Positions 24,846-33,688 of a stretch of 64,000 nucleotides of DNA are shown piece after piece. The number at the start of each line of letters is the position of its first letter. Positions within the stretch are counted from its first letter, which is position 1. The notes beneath the pieces are model-generated. The model did no database searches. It saw nothing but the letters and a program-made list of their open reading frames with translations, and was not told the DNA's origin. Source of the DNA: Limosilactobacillus fermentum (GTDB taxonomy: Bacteria > Bacillota > Bacilli > Lactobacillales > Lactobacillaceae); the NCBI RefSeq assembly GCF_013394085.1, contig NZ_CP040910.1, positions 1,399,418-1,463,417 of the forward strand. The letters are read 5' to 3'. A program made the translations under genes and the position numbers.

Positions 24846-27262
24846 TACTTCACGACGATGTTAACGATCCGGTTTGGAATCACGATCACCTTCTTGACGT
24901 CCTTGCCGTCCACAAAGGAGTGAACGTGCTCGTTAGCCAAGGCAGCGTCTTCAACGTCCTTGTTATCGGCGTCCTTAGCCATCTTAATCTTGGCCCGGAC
25001 CTTCCCGTTAACCTGGACGATCATTTCGACCTCATCTTCCACCAGGGCCTTTTCGTCATAGGTTGGCCACGGTTGGTAAGTGATGGTTTCTGATTCGTTG
25101 AATTGGCTCCACAGTTCTTCGGCCAGGTGCGGCATCAACGGCGCAATCATCTTAACAAAGCCCTCCATGTACTCTAACGGCAAGTTGTCAACCTTGTAAG
25201 CTTCGTTGACAAAGACCATCAGTTGGGAAATGGCGGTGTTAAAGTGCATCCGTTCAAAGTCGTCGGTCACCTTCTTAACGGTTTGGTTGTAGACCTTGGT
25301 CAACTTACCGTCGTTGTAGGTGGACACCCGGTCGCGTAGGTGGTTGTTGTCGTCCATCAAGAGGCGCCAAACCCGTTGCACCCACTTGTTGGACCCGTGC
25401 AGGCCCTTTTCATCCCACGGCACCGATTCTTCCAGCGGTCCCATGAACATTTCGTACAGGCGCAGGGTATCGGCCCCGTATTGGTCGACGATGTCATCCG
25501 GGTTCACCACGTTGCCCTTGGACTTGGACATCTTTTCGTGGTTGGAGCCCAGGATCATCCCCTGGTTAACCAACTTCATGAACGGTTCCTTAGTTGGTAC
25601 CAAGCCAAGGTCGTAGAGGACCTTGTGCCAGAAACGGGCGTACAAGAGGTGTAAGACGGCGTGTTCGGCTCCCCCCACGTAAAGGTCAACCGGTGACCAG
25701 TAGTCGAGGGCTTCTTTGGAAGCGAACTCCTTGTCGTTGGTCGGGTCGGTGTAACGCAGCCAGTACCAAGAAGAGCCGGCCCACTGTGGCATCGTGTTGG
25801 TTTCCCGCTTCCCGTGGCGGCCGTTTTCATCGTAGACGTTGACCCAGTCTTCGATGTTAGCTAACGGGCTTTCCCCGGTCCCGGACGGTTCAATGTTGTC
25901 GGTTTCCGGCAGGCGCAACGGCAACTCGTCTTCCGGTACTAATGAAGTCGTGCCGTCGTCCCAGTGGATAACCGGGATCGGTTCACCCCAGTAACGTTGG
26001 CGCGAGAAGATCCAGTCACGGAGCCGGTAGTTAACCTTCTTGCCCCCGCAGTCATGTTCTTCCAGCCATTCCACCATCTTGGCCTTGGCTTCCTTGATGT
26101 TTAAGCCGTCCAAGAAGCCGGAGTTGACGTGGGCACCATCTTCGGTGTAGGCCTCTTCCCCGTTGAATCCTTCGACCACCGGCGTGATTGGCAGGTTAAA
26201 CTTAGTGGCGAACTCAAAGTCCCGTTGATCACCGGATGGCACCGCCATGACCGCCCCGGTCCCGTAGGAGTTCAAGACGTAGTCGGCCGTCCAGATTGGT
26301 AACTGTTCGCCGTTAACCGGGTTGATGACGTAGGCACCGGTGAAGACCCCGGTCTTTTCCTTGCTTAACTCGGTCCGTTCCAGGTCGGAACGCCGGGACG
26401 CCTCTTCCTTGTAGGCGTCAACGGCGGCCTTTTGTTCCGGCGTCGTCAGTTGGTCAACCAGTTCGTTTTCCGGTGCCAGCACCACGTAGGAAGCACCAAA
26501 GAGGGTATCGGCCCGGGTGGTAAAGACCTCAATTTCGACCCCGTCGTGACCAACCACCTTAAACTTGACGCTGGCCCCCTCTGAACGGCCGATCCAGTTG
26601 CGTTGCATTTCCTTAACGCTTTCCGGCCAGTCAACCAGGTCCAAATCATCGATCAAACGGTCGGCGTAAGCGGTGATCTTTAAGACCCACTGACGCATCG
26701 GTACCCGGTAAACTGGGTAACCACCCCGTTCGGTCTTACCATCGACGACTTCTTCGTTGGCAACCACGGTCCCGCCCATGAAGTCGGGTGCCCAGTTAAC
26801 CATGATTTCATCTTCGTAGGCTAAACCCTTCTTGTAGAGCTGCTCAAAGATCCACTGGGTCCACTTGTAGTAGTTCGGATCGGTCGTGTTAACTTCGCGG
26901 TCCCAATCGTAGGAAAAACCAAGTGATTGAATTTGGTCGCGGAAGTGGTCAACGTTTTGGTTAGTGAAGTCAGCCGGGTTGTGACCGGTCTTTAAGGCGT
27001 ATTGTTCCGCCGGTAGCCCAAAGGCGTCCCAGCCCATCGGATGTAAGACGTTGAAGCCCTGCATCCGCTTGAGCCGTGACATCACGTCGGTGGCCGTGTA
27101 ACCTTCCGGGTGACCAACGTGTAACCCTTGACCAGACGGGTACGGGAACATGTCTAAGGCGTAGTACTTCTTTTGGTCCTTGTCCAAAGTGGCCTTAAAG
27201 GTCTTGTGTTGCTTCCAGTAGCGTTGCCATTTCTTTTCAATCGCTTTGTGATCGTATGCCAT
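24845..27262 (-). CDS. leuS: Leucyl-tRNA synthetase
   Basis: Class I synthetase charging tRNA-Leu and hydrolysing mischarged products. The HIGH motif lies in [20 protein letters not shown]. The CP1 editing domain (about residues 220-420) includes [14 protein letters not shown] and the DQRDFEFA block. The catalytic KMSKS loop is [14 protein letters not shown]. The C-terminus ends VNGKVRAKI...[17 protein letters not shown] at 27262 follows GGAGGATTTG, giving 805 residues. It is controlled by a T-box leader, and its stop codon abuts repeat unit D3. Confidence 0.97.
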   Translation of the reverse strand: MAYDHKAIEKKWQRYWKQHKTFKATLDKDQKKYYALDMFPYPSGQGLHVGHPEGYTATDVMSRLKRMQGFNVLHPMGWDAFGLPAEQYALKTGHNPADFTNQNVDHFRDQIQSLGFSYDWDREVNTTDPNYYKWTQWIFEQLYKKGLAYEDEIMVNWAPDFMGGTVVANEEVVDGKTERGGYPVYRVPMRQWVLKITAYADRLIDDLDLVDWPESVKEMQRNWIGRSEGASVKFKVVGHDGVEIEVFTTRADTLFGASYVVLAPENELVDQLTTPEQKAAVDAYKEEASRRSDLERTELSKEKTGVFTGAYVINPVNGEQLPIWTADYVLNSYGTGAVMAVPSGDQRDFEFATKFNLPITPVVEGFNGEEAYTEDGAHVNSGFLDGLNIKEAKAKMVEWLEEHDCGGKKVNYRLRDWIFSRQRYWGEPIPVIHWDDGTTSLVPEDELPLRLPETDNIEPSGTGESPLANIEDWVNVYDENGRHGKRETNTMPQWAGSSWYWLRYTDPTNDKEFASKEALDYWSPVDLYVGGAEHAVLHLLYARFWHKVLYDLGLVPTKEPFMKLVNQGMILGSNHEKMSKSKGNVVNPDDIVDQYGADTLRLYEMFMGPLEESVPWDEKGLHGSNKWVQRVWRLLMDDNNHLRDRVSTYNDGKLTKVYNQTVKKVTDDFERMHFNTAISQLMVFVNEAYKVDNLPLEYMEGFVKMIAPLMPHLAEELWSQFNESETITYQPWPTYDEKALVEDEVEMIVQVNGKVRAKIKMAKDADNKDVEDAALANEHVHSFVDGKDVKKVIVIPNRIVNIVVK

Positions 27263-27299
27263 GATCAAATCCTCCAATCAATTCGCGTGACTAAACCGG

Positions 27300-27550
27300 A
27301 AGGGACAAAAAAACGCCCCGTTGTGCTTAACACAAACGGGACGAATTTCTCCGCGGTACCACCCATCGTTCCACGTTGCCGTGGCCCTTAGCCCCTTAAC
27401 GCGGGAAACGAGGACGACTACTGGTTTCACCGCCCTTTAGCGGGGTGAGTTCACCCGGCTTGCCCTCCACATTTCCAGCCCCATGTGGTCTCTTTAAGGG
27501 TCGCCCCGGGTTACTTTTCCCCTTCCGGTCTGATATTATGGTTACCACTA
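27300..27550 (-). promoter_or_regulatory. T-box leader of leuS
   Basis: The minus strand carries the T-box GGGTGGTACCGCGGAGAAA (27340-27365). It is followed by the terminator hairpin CCCGTTTGTG/CACAACGGG with TTTTTTT. Upstream are long paired arms, including CCACATGGGG and the GGGTGAACTCACCC hairpin. A CTC triplet in GTCGTCCTCGTTTCCC is the likely Leu specifier. The specifier was read by eye. Confidence 0.88.
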
Positions 27551-27623
27551 TACCATAAATTTTGACACGTGGGCGCTCCTTTTAATTTCTTTGTTAAAAA
27601 TGCGCACCCTTCTGGAGGAACTT

Positions 27624-28331
27624 TTGAATAACCATTACAAGTCTTTATCGTTAACCATTGGCGCCAGCGCCCTGGTGATCTTTTTGCTCTGTGCGTGGCT
27701 GGTGGGAAGCCACGCACCAGCCCTCAACGCTAACGATGCGGCGCTCCGTTCTTTAGTTAACGCCCACCGCACTAACTGGGGGACCGCCTTTTTCACCCAC
27801 CTCACCCTAGCTTACAACTCCACCGGTACCACGATCATCGCCGGGTTCGTCACCCTGGTGGCTTTGCTCGGCTTTAGCTGGCGGGCCGGGCTCCAGGTCG
27901 CCTTAACGGTCGCCACCGGCTCTTGGCTTAACCACTACCTCAAGTCCCTTTTTCAGCGCCCGCGGCCAACTAACGACGTCTTGATGCACTACGGTGGCTG
28001 GTCCTTCCCCTCGGCCCACGCGGCCCTGAGCGCCCTGACGATGGGGTGCTTAGTCCTGTTAATCTTGCGGACCAAGTGGCCGACTAAGTACCGCCACCCC
28101 CTGGCAACGTTGGCGGTCGTCTTTGCGCTTTTGATCGGCTTTTCGCGCCTCTACGTTGGTGCCCACTTCTTGTCCGATGTCATCGGTGGTTGGGCGCTAG
28201 GGATTACCGTGGTCGCCTTTTTTGACGCCCTCTTTCACCGCTTCTTACCCTACCAGGTCCGCTCCGTTCAGCGGGCCAAGCGTCGCCGCCCGCGCCCACG
28301 GTCAAACCGGCCCCGGGCCCGGCGGTACTAA
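27624..28331 (+). CDS. PAP2-family phosphatase, membrane-bound
   Basis: Predicted lipid phosphatase (undecaprenyl-pyrophosphate or phosphatidic acid type) of 235 residues with about six membrane helices. The three PAP2 motifs are present: KSLFQRPRP, FPSAHAALSA and SRLYVGAHFLSDVIGG. The C-terminus is a very basic tail rich in Arg/Pro. TTG at 27624 is preferred because TGGAGGAAC is right upstream; ATG 27600 has no RBS. It is divergent from leuS and followed by repeat copy E. Confidence 0.88.
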   Translation: MNNHYKSLSLTIGASALVIFLLCAWLVGSHAPALNANDAALRSLVNAHRTNWGTAFFTHLTLAYNSTGTTIIAGFVTLVALLGFSWRAGLQVALTVATGSWLNHYLKSLFQRPRPTNDVLMHYGGWSFPSAHAALSALTMGCLVLLILRTKWPTKYRHPLATLAVVFALLIGFSRLYVGAHFLSDVIGGWALGITVVAFFDALFHRFLPYQVRSVQRAKRRRPRPRSNRPRARRY

Positions 28332-28339
28332 ATAAGGAG

Positions 28340-28470
28340 AATGGAAAATAACCTCCGAAGCAGGTCGTATGACTAAGCTAGGACGAACGGTTGGTGCGGA
28401 CCGCACCGTTCTTCGTCCGTACTTAGGCACTAGGCCTGCGGTTATTGACCACGTTTTCTGTCTAACATTC
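28340..28470 (+). repeat. Structured intergenic repeat, copy E
   Basis: The stems are AACC/GGTT and GCAGG/CCTGC around the bulge TCCGAA, then CTAAG/CTTAG and the apical hairpin GGTGCGG/CCGCACC. The tail is TTTTCTGTCTAACATTCG. The usual GGAAGTG start is altered (GGAGAATGGAAAAT). It follows the PAP2 stop codon and runs into the terminator at 28482. Confidence 0.85.
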
Positions 28471-28481
28471 GTGAATATAGT

Positions 28482-28522
28482 AAGGGGCCAGGAGAAAGCT
28501 GTGCTTTCCCCTGGCCCCTTTA
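28482..28522. terminator. Terminator attached to repeat copy E
   Basis: AAGGGGCCAGGAGAAAG pairs with CTTTCCCCTGGCCCCTT. It ends the PAP2 transcript and, from the other side, could end proBA. Confidence 0.88.
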
Positions 28523-28589
28523 AGGTTTCTAACTATTTCAGCTCCTCAGTGCGGTACTCCCCACCATTGGGGCGCCCAACCAACACGCC

Positions 28590-29831
28590 TTATTGCCGGA
28601 TCTGACCGTCCCCGGTGATCTGGTACTTGATCGTCGTTAACTGGGCCAACCCCATTGGGCCCCGTGCGTGAAGCTTTTGGGTTGAGATCCCAATCTCGGC
28701 GCCAAAACCAAACTCACTACCGTCGGTGAAGCGCGTCGAGGCGTTAACGTAGACGCAGGCCGAATCAACCCGCTGTTGGAAGGCCCGGCCCCGCTCCATG
28801 TCCTTGGTGATGATTGCCTCGGAGTGGTGGGTCGAGTGCTGGTTAATCCACTGGATGGCCTCATCCAGGTCGTCAACCACCTTGACGGCCATGATTAAAT
28901 CGTTATATTCGGTATCCCAATCGGCGTCGGTGGCCGGTACCAGGTCACTGACGATCGCCCGGGCCCGCTCATCACCGCGAACCTCAACCCCGTGTTCCCG
29001 CAGGGCGGCCACCAGGCTTGGCAACTGCTCTTCGGCCACGGCCTGGTTTACCAAGAGCTTTTCGGCGGCGTTGCAAACGGACGGGCGTTGCACCTTGGCG
29101 TTGACCACGATCGGTGCGGCCACGGCCAAATCGGCGCTCTGGTCGATGTAAATGTGGCAGTTACCGGCCCCGGTTTCAATCACCGGCACGGTCGCCGTCT
29201 CCAACACCCGGGCGATCAAGCCCTTGCCCCCACGGGGAATCAAGACGTCGATGTAGCCGGTGAGGTGCATCATTTCCGTGGCGACCGCGTGACTTTGGTC
29301 CTCCACCAGTTGAACCGCATCCTTTGGCAACCCGCTTTCCGTCAGCGCCACTTGCAAACACGCCACGATCGCTTGGTTAGACCGGGCGGCTTCCTTGCCC
29401 CCACGCAGGATCACAGCGTTGCCGGACTTGAGGGTCAAGGCGGTGGCGTCGGCGGTCACGTTTGGCCGGGCCTCAAAGATGATTCCCACCACCCCCAATG
29501 GCACCCGCCGTTGGATGATCTCTAAGCCGGCGTAGTTGACCCAGCCGCGGTCGATCTTGGCCACCGGGTCGTCTAAGTTAGCGACGGTTTCTAGGCCGGT
29601 TGCCATGTCGTCGATTCGTTGCGGTGTTAAGCGTAAGCGGTCGACAAACTTGGCCGGCATCTCCTTTGCACTAGCGAGGTCAGCCTCGTTAGCCGCCAAG
29701 ATCGTTGCTTGGCCAGCCCGTAAGGCCGTGGCCATCTTGAGTAAGGCGTCGTTTTTTTGCTTGGTGGTTAATTGCGCTACTACTTGACTAGCTTCCTTGG
29801 CCCGTTGGCCCATTTCTTCCATCATCGTCAT
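28590..29831 (-). CDS. proA: Gamma-glutamyl phosphate reductase
   Basis: NADPH-dependent aldehyde-dehydrogenase-fold enzyme, second step of proline synthesis. The catalytic Cys is in QRPSVCNAAEKLLV. Other marks are GVVGIIFEARPNVTADA, ALTLKSGNAVILRGGKEA, DVLIPRGG and SRFTDGSEFGFGAEIGIS-like text (STRFTDGSEFGFGAE). Length 413. ATG at 29831 begins 2 bp after the proB stop region; the two form an operon under a T-box. Confidence 0.96.
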   Translation of the reverse strand: MTMMEEMGQRAKEASQVVAQLTTKQKNDALLKMATALRAGQATILAANEADLASAKEMPAKFVDRLRLTPQRIDDMATGLETVANLDDPVAKIDRGWVNYAGLEIIQRRVPLGVVGIIFEARPNVTADATALTLKSGNAVILRGGKEAARSNQAIVACLQVALTESGLPKDAVQLVEDQSHAVATEMMHLTGYIDVLIPRGGKGLIARVLETATVPVIETGAGNCHIYIDQSADLAVAAPIVVNAKVQRPSVCNAAEKLLVNQAVAEEQLPSLVAALREHGVEVRGDERARAIVSDLVPATDADWDTEYNDLIMAVKVVDDLDEAIQWINQHSTHHSEAIITKDMERGRAFQQRVDSACVYVNASTRFTDGSEFGFGAEIGISTQKLHARGPMGLAQLTTIKYQITGDGQIRQ

Positions 29832-29833
29832 GG

Positions 29834-30625
29834 TTAATTCCCCTTTCCAAAGCGAGTTCCAATTTCCTTACCGGCAAGTACGTCCTTAATGATCGCCGGG
29901 TCCTTACCGTTACATAAAATCATCTGCTTACCCGCAGCCAACATCGTCTTAGCCGCCCGTAACTTGGTCACCATCCCCCCGGTTCCCAGGCCGCTGCCAC
30001 TGCCCCCGGCGGCCGCCTCCATTTCCGGCGTCAGCTGTTCGACGTGGCGAATCACCTTGGCGTCGGGGTCTTGGTGGGGATCGGCGTCGTAAAAGGCGTC
30101 GATGTCAGACAAGACAATCAGCTTGCTTGCGCCAACCTTGACGGCCACCTGAGCCGATAACTCGTCGTTGTCCGAAAACATGGTGTGGTGATCGAGTTCG
30201 TCAACGGCGACCGGGTCGTTTTCGTTGACGATCGGGATTACCTTATCGGCCAAGAGGACCTCGAAGGTGTCGATTACGTGTTGCAAGCTAACCGGGAAGG
30301 TCAACACGTCCCGGGTAATCAGGATCTGGCCGACCTTAGTTTGGTAATCCAAGAAGCGTTGGGAGTAGATCCGCATCAACTCGGTTTGCCCAATCGAGGC
30401 TAAGGCCTGCTGGCGGGCGATTTCCGCCGGCCGCTTGGTCAAGCCCAAACTGGCTAACCCCACCCCGATGGCCCCGGAAGAAACCAGGATCGGTTGGTAT
30501 CCCTGGTTGTTAACGCAAGCTAGGGTAAAGGCTAACCGGTCGATGGAGGCTAGGTTGACCCGGCCGTTTTCTTGGATTAGGCTGGAGGTCCCAATCTTAA
30601 CCACAATTCGTTCTTTATCTGCCAT
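29834..30625 (-). CDS. proB: Glutamate 5-kinase
   Basis: Phosphorylates glutamate for proline synthesis. The amino-acid-kinase fold shows VVKIGTSSL, LVSSGAIGVGLASLGL, IVNENDPVAVDEL, FSDNDELSAQVA and GTGGMVTKLRAAK. At 263 residues it lacks the C-terminal PUA domain found in E. coli ProB, as is common in lactobacilli. ATG 30625 was chosen (8 bases after AAGGAG); ATG 30631 is too close to the RBS. Regulation is by the T-box leader upstream. Confidence 0.95.
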   Translation of the reverse strand: MADKERIVVKIGTSSLIQENGRVNLASIDRLAFTLACVNNQGYQPILVSSGAIGVGLASLGLTKRPAEIARQQALASIGQTELMRIYSQRFLDYQTKVGQILITRDVLTFPVSLQHVIDTFEVLLADKVIPIVNENDPVAVDELDHHTMFSDNDELSAQVAVKVGASKLIVLSDIDAFYDADPHQDPDAKVIRHVEQLTPEMEAAAGGSGSGLGTGGMVTKLRAAKTMLAAGKQMILCNGKDPAIIKDVLAGKEIGTRFGKGN

Positions 30626-30639
30626 AATCATTCTCCTTA

Positions 30640-30830
30640 AAACAAAAGCCCGCCTTCAATTGGGGCACCCTTGCAGGCGGTACCATCCCCATTTGAAGAC
30701 GAGCTTCACGCTTTTTTAATTTGATTCGGTTTTTGGACTTAGTCCAGCGGGTTTCGAACGCATGGGTCAGCTTGCAGCCGGTGACTGACCTCTCTAGACG
30801 GTTCTTAATTGTTAATCATAGGGTACCCGT
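30640..30830 (-). promoter_or_regulatory. T-box leader of proBA (probable tRNA-Pro sensor)
   Basis: The minus strand shows GGGGATGGTACCGCCTGC then GGGTGCCCC, a compact T-box antiterminator bulge. It is followed by a terminator (CCCGCC-type arms of GGCGGGCTTTTG) before the proB RBS. A stem GGTCAG/CTGACC and a stem GGACT/AGTCC lie upstream. A CCC triplet in GAAACCCGC could be the Pro specifier. At about 190 nt it is shorter than the argS and leuS leaders. Confidence 0.8.
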
Positions 30831-30857
30831 TTTTTTCGTACCGGTCAAGCAAAGAAA

Positions 30858-30896
30858 AAAACGTGGGGAAGGTCACAAATGACCCCCGCCACGTTT
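30858..30896 (-). terminator. metK terminator
   Basis: On the minus strand AACGTGGCGGGGGTC pairs with GACCTTCCCCACGTT (imperfect in the middle) followed by TTTTTTC. Confidence 0.8.
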
Positions 30897-30907
30897 TTCA
30901 TTGGTTA

Positions 30908-32095
30908 TTAGCCCAAAATTTTCTTTAATTCCGCAACCTTGTCTAACTTTTCCCAAGGCAAGTCGATGTCGGTCCGGCCAAAATGACCGTAGGCAGCGGT
31001 TTGCTTGTAGATTGGCCGTTGTAAGTCGAGCATCTTGATAATCCCAGCCGGTCGGAGGTCAAAGACTTGACGAACGGCGGCGATCATTTCTTCTTCACTC
31101 TTGGTTCCGGTACCAAAGTTGTCAATCGAAATTGAAACCGGCTTGGCCACCCCAATCGCGTAGGCAACTTGGATTTCCAGCTTCTTTGCGTAGCCAGCGG
31201 CAACCAAGTTCTTGGCGATGTAGCGGGCGGCGTAACTAGCCGAACGGTCCACCTTGGTGGCGTCCTTACCGGAGAAGGCCCCCCCACCGTGGTGAGCGGC
31301 CCCACCGTAAGTATCGACGATGATCTTACGTCCAGTTAACCCGGCGTCCCCTTGCGGACCACCAATCACGAAGCGGCCGGTCGGGTTAATGAAGTACTTG
31401 GTTTGATCGTCCAGGTATTCAGCTGGAATCACGGCCTTGATAACCTGTTCCTTAACGTCTGCTTGGATTTGTTCCAAGGAAACGTCTGGGTCGTGTTGGG
31501 TCGATAAGACCACCGTGTCGACCCGGACCGGCTTGCCGTCTGCATCGTATTCCACCGTTACTTCGGCCTTGGCGTCCGGGCGTAAGTACTTGATGACCTT
31601 ATCCTTGCGCAGGATGGCGATCCGCCGCATCAACTTGTGGGATAAGATTAGTGGCAGCGGCATGTATTCAGGCGTTTCATCGGTGGCAAAGCCAAACATC
31701 AACCCCTGGTCTCCGGCCCCAATTTGGTCGAGTGGGTCTACTTGACCCTCCCGGATTTCTAAGGAGTCGTCCACCCCTTGGGCGATGTCTTTGGACTGTT
31801 CATCCAGTGCCACGATGACGGCGCAGTTATCCCCGTCAAAACCGTACTTACCGTCCGTGTAACCAATCTCTTTGATCGTTTCACGCACCACGTGTTGGAT
31901 GTCAACGTAGGCCGAGGTCGAAATTTCCCCGAAGACCAGGGCTAACCCGGTCGTCACGGACGTTTCAACGGCCACCCGGGCATCCGGGTCCTTTTCTAAG
32001 AGGGCGTCTAGGATGGCATCGCTGATCTGGTCGGCGATCTTGTCCGGGTGCCCCTCGGAAACGGATTCTGACGTGAATAAGTGTCGTTCTTTCAT
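30908..32095 (-). CDS. metK: S-adenosylmethionine synthetase
   Basis: Makes SAM from methionine and ATP. Signatures: [49 protein letters not shown]. Length 395, standard. ATG at 32095 is 7 bases after the GGGGGAATT Shine-Dalgarno that forms the 3' strand of the SMK box, so translation should be blocked when SAM is high. Confidence 0.97.
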
Positions 32096-32100
32096 GTGAT

Positions 32101-32175
32101 AATTCCCCCATTTTCTAAACATAGTGTTTTGCGGTTACAAGGCAGCGGAGCACTGGGCTCCCCCCATCGGGAATT
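32101..32175 (-). promoter_or_regulatory. SMK box (SAM-III riboswitch) of metK
   Basis: On the minus strand AATTCCCGA (anti-SD) pairs with GGGGGAATT next to the metK start. In between is the conserved core GCTGCCTTGTAACCG. A hairpin GGGAGC/GCTCC forms the P3-like arm. These match the known SAM-III core (TTCCCGA, GCCTTGTAACCG, GGGGGAA). The mechanism is translational. Confidence 0.95.
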
Positions 32176-32288
32176 GCTTCATAACAGGGGCAATAATATC
32201 ATATTTTTCTATTAACTTTCAATTAAAGATTCGCAATCTTTGTTATACTAAGGTCAATGTCAAAACCTGAAAAGGACGTGTAAATCTA

Positions 32289-33020
32289 ATGTGGAATCAA
32301 CTCAAGGCGCAGGTTCACGCCACCGATTGGCAAGACCTTTTGCCGACCATCTGCATTCAATTAATTACCTGGTCATACGCCCCCTTCGCCTACGTGGTCG
32401 GCGTTGACGGGACCCACTTCACCAGCCATTTCGGCCCGCTTTTTTTATATGAATTATGCATCGGCGCCGCTATTACCCTGGCGATTAACCACCACTTCGC
32501 CTCCCAGCTGTCCTTGGTCCCCCTGGCCTTGAGCGTAATCTTCGCTGGGATTGGCTTTCTCAAGTCGCCGATCCTTTTGACCCTCTTGATCCTCTTGCCG
32601 GCCTACCTAGTCTTAATCCAGTTGCCGAACATTGACCTGCGCGGGGGGCTGAGGCTCGTCACCCTTGGTATCCTCATCACCTTAACCATCCCGGTTGCCT
32701 GCGCCTTTACCTCGACGCACTTCATGTCCTGGGTGATCGTCCGTTACTTTGTGCCGTTGGCCTGTTCAATCTGGTTTTTTTACGGGCCCTTTTTTATCAC
32801 CAACGTTAAGCACTTAGTCCCCTTCGAAAGCGTGACCGGCCTTTTGTACGCCGCCGCCATTCTCTCCCACCCGCTGAGCGTGGCGACCATTTTCGCCCTC
32901 ATTATTTCCTTGGGCGCTTGGTTCATGGTCATCTTGCCCACCACCCGGGAAAAGTATTGGAACTTTGTTTACGCCAACCTCGCCCAGTTAGTCACGATCG
33001 TTTTAATCTACTGGACCTAA
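32289..33020 (+). CDS. Hypothetical polytopic membrane protein
   Basis: I do not recognise this family. It is a 243-residue protein with about seven hydrophobic stretches (for example IVLIQ-like LILLPAYLVLIQL, LVTLGILITLTIPVACAF, LIISLGAWFMVIL). No catalytic motif stands out. The ATG at 32289 follows AAAAGGACGTG. It is divergent from metK and ends at a strong terminator, so it is expressed alone. Confidence 0.8.
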   Translation: MWNQLKAQVHATDWQDLLPTICIQLITWSYAPFAYVVGVDGTHFTSHFGPLFLYELCIGAAITLAINHHFASQLSLVPLALSVIFAGIGFLKSPILLTLLILLPAYLVLIQLPNIDLRGGLRLVTLGILITLTIPVACAFTSTHFMSWVIVRYFVPLACSIWFFYGPFFITNVKHLVPFESVTGLLYAAAILSHPLSVATIFALIISLGAWFMVILPTTREKYWNFVYANLAQLVTIVLIYWT

Positions 33021-33028
33021 TCAAATCA

Positions 33029-33069
33029 AAAAGGAGCTAGCAGGGTTATTCCCTCCTAGCTCCTTTTTT
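33029..33069. terminator. Bidirectional terminator
   Basis: AAAAAGGAGCTAGCAGGG pairs with CCCTCCTAGCTCCTTTTT around TTATT. It lies between the convergent membrane-protein gene and tag. Confidence 0.9.
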
Positions 33070-33113
33070 GTGTGCCGTAAACTACTTGGCCGTCAATGAC
33101 CACCGCCCCAGGC

Positions 33114-33650
33114 CTAAGCAAGGCGGGCGTTGATTACCCCGACCGCCGTTAAGTACGACATCACCACCACCGGGCCGGTAAACTTAAAGCCGACCCGTTT
33201 AAATTCGGTCGCCACTTGTTCGGACAGGGGCGTCTTGGCCGGTAAGGGCAGCCCTGGTACCGGCTCCATGCGAATCGAACGCCCGTTGGTAAAGGACCAG
33301 GTAAATTGTTCCAGGGTGCGTCCCTCTTGGTGCCACTGGCTTAAGATTTGGGCGTTATTGATCGTGGCCCGTACCTTCAACTGGTTGCGGATCAGCGCCG
33401 GGTCGGCTAAGAGCTTGGCGACCTCTTCTTCGCCAAACTGTGCAACCTTGGCCGGATCAAAGCCCTGGTAGGCTTCTAACAGGGCCAGGCGCTTTTGCCA
33501 AACTAAGGCCCAGCTGAGCCCCGATTGAAAGCACTCCAGGCACAGCATCTCAAAGAGTTTTTGTTCGTCGTGTTGGGCAAAGCCCCAGTCGTGATCGTAG
33601 TAAGCTTGCATGGCGGGCGACTTTTGCGCCCATTCTGGTCGGTTAACCAT
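33114..33650 (-). CDS. tag: DNA-3-methyladenine glycosylase I
   Basis: Base-excision repair enzyme removing 3-methyladenine. Family motifs: PAMQAYYDHDWGFAQHDEQKLFEML, CLECFQSGLSWALVWQKR, and the C-terminal zinc-site-like region with VGFKFTGPVVVMSYLTAVGV. Length 178. ATG at 33650 is preceded by AAAGGAGGGATT. The usual N-terminal Cys of the zinc snap (C in 'MxRCxW') is replaced here by NRPEW, and the C-terminal HxxxC is not evident, so the zinc site may be missing. It lies 38 bp downstream of the MFS gene on the same strand. Confidence 0.9.
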   Translation of the reverse strand: MVNRPEWAQKSPAMQAYYDHDWGFAQHDEQKLFEMLCLECFQSGLSWALVWQKRLALLEAYQGFDPAKVAQFGEEEVAKLLADPALIRNQLKVRATINNAQILSQWHQEGRTLEQFTWSFTNGRSIRMEPVPGLPLPAKTPLSEQVATEFKRVGFKFTGPVVVMSYLTAVGVINARLA

Positions 33651-33688
33651 GGCAATCCCTCCTTTACCCTTTAAATACGGCAACTTTT

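Noticed and set aside
28369-28605. Plus-strand ORF of 78 residues after the PAP2 gene
   Set aside because: It runs through repeat copy E and its terminator, so it is a by-product of the structured repeat.
33070-33113. Possible repeat remnant (CCCCAGGCCTAAG) after tag
   Set aside because: Only a short match to the CAGGCC/CTAAG blocks, without the left or right end of the element.
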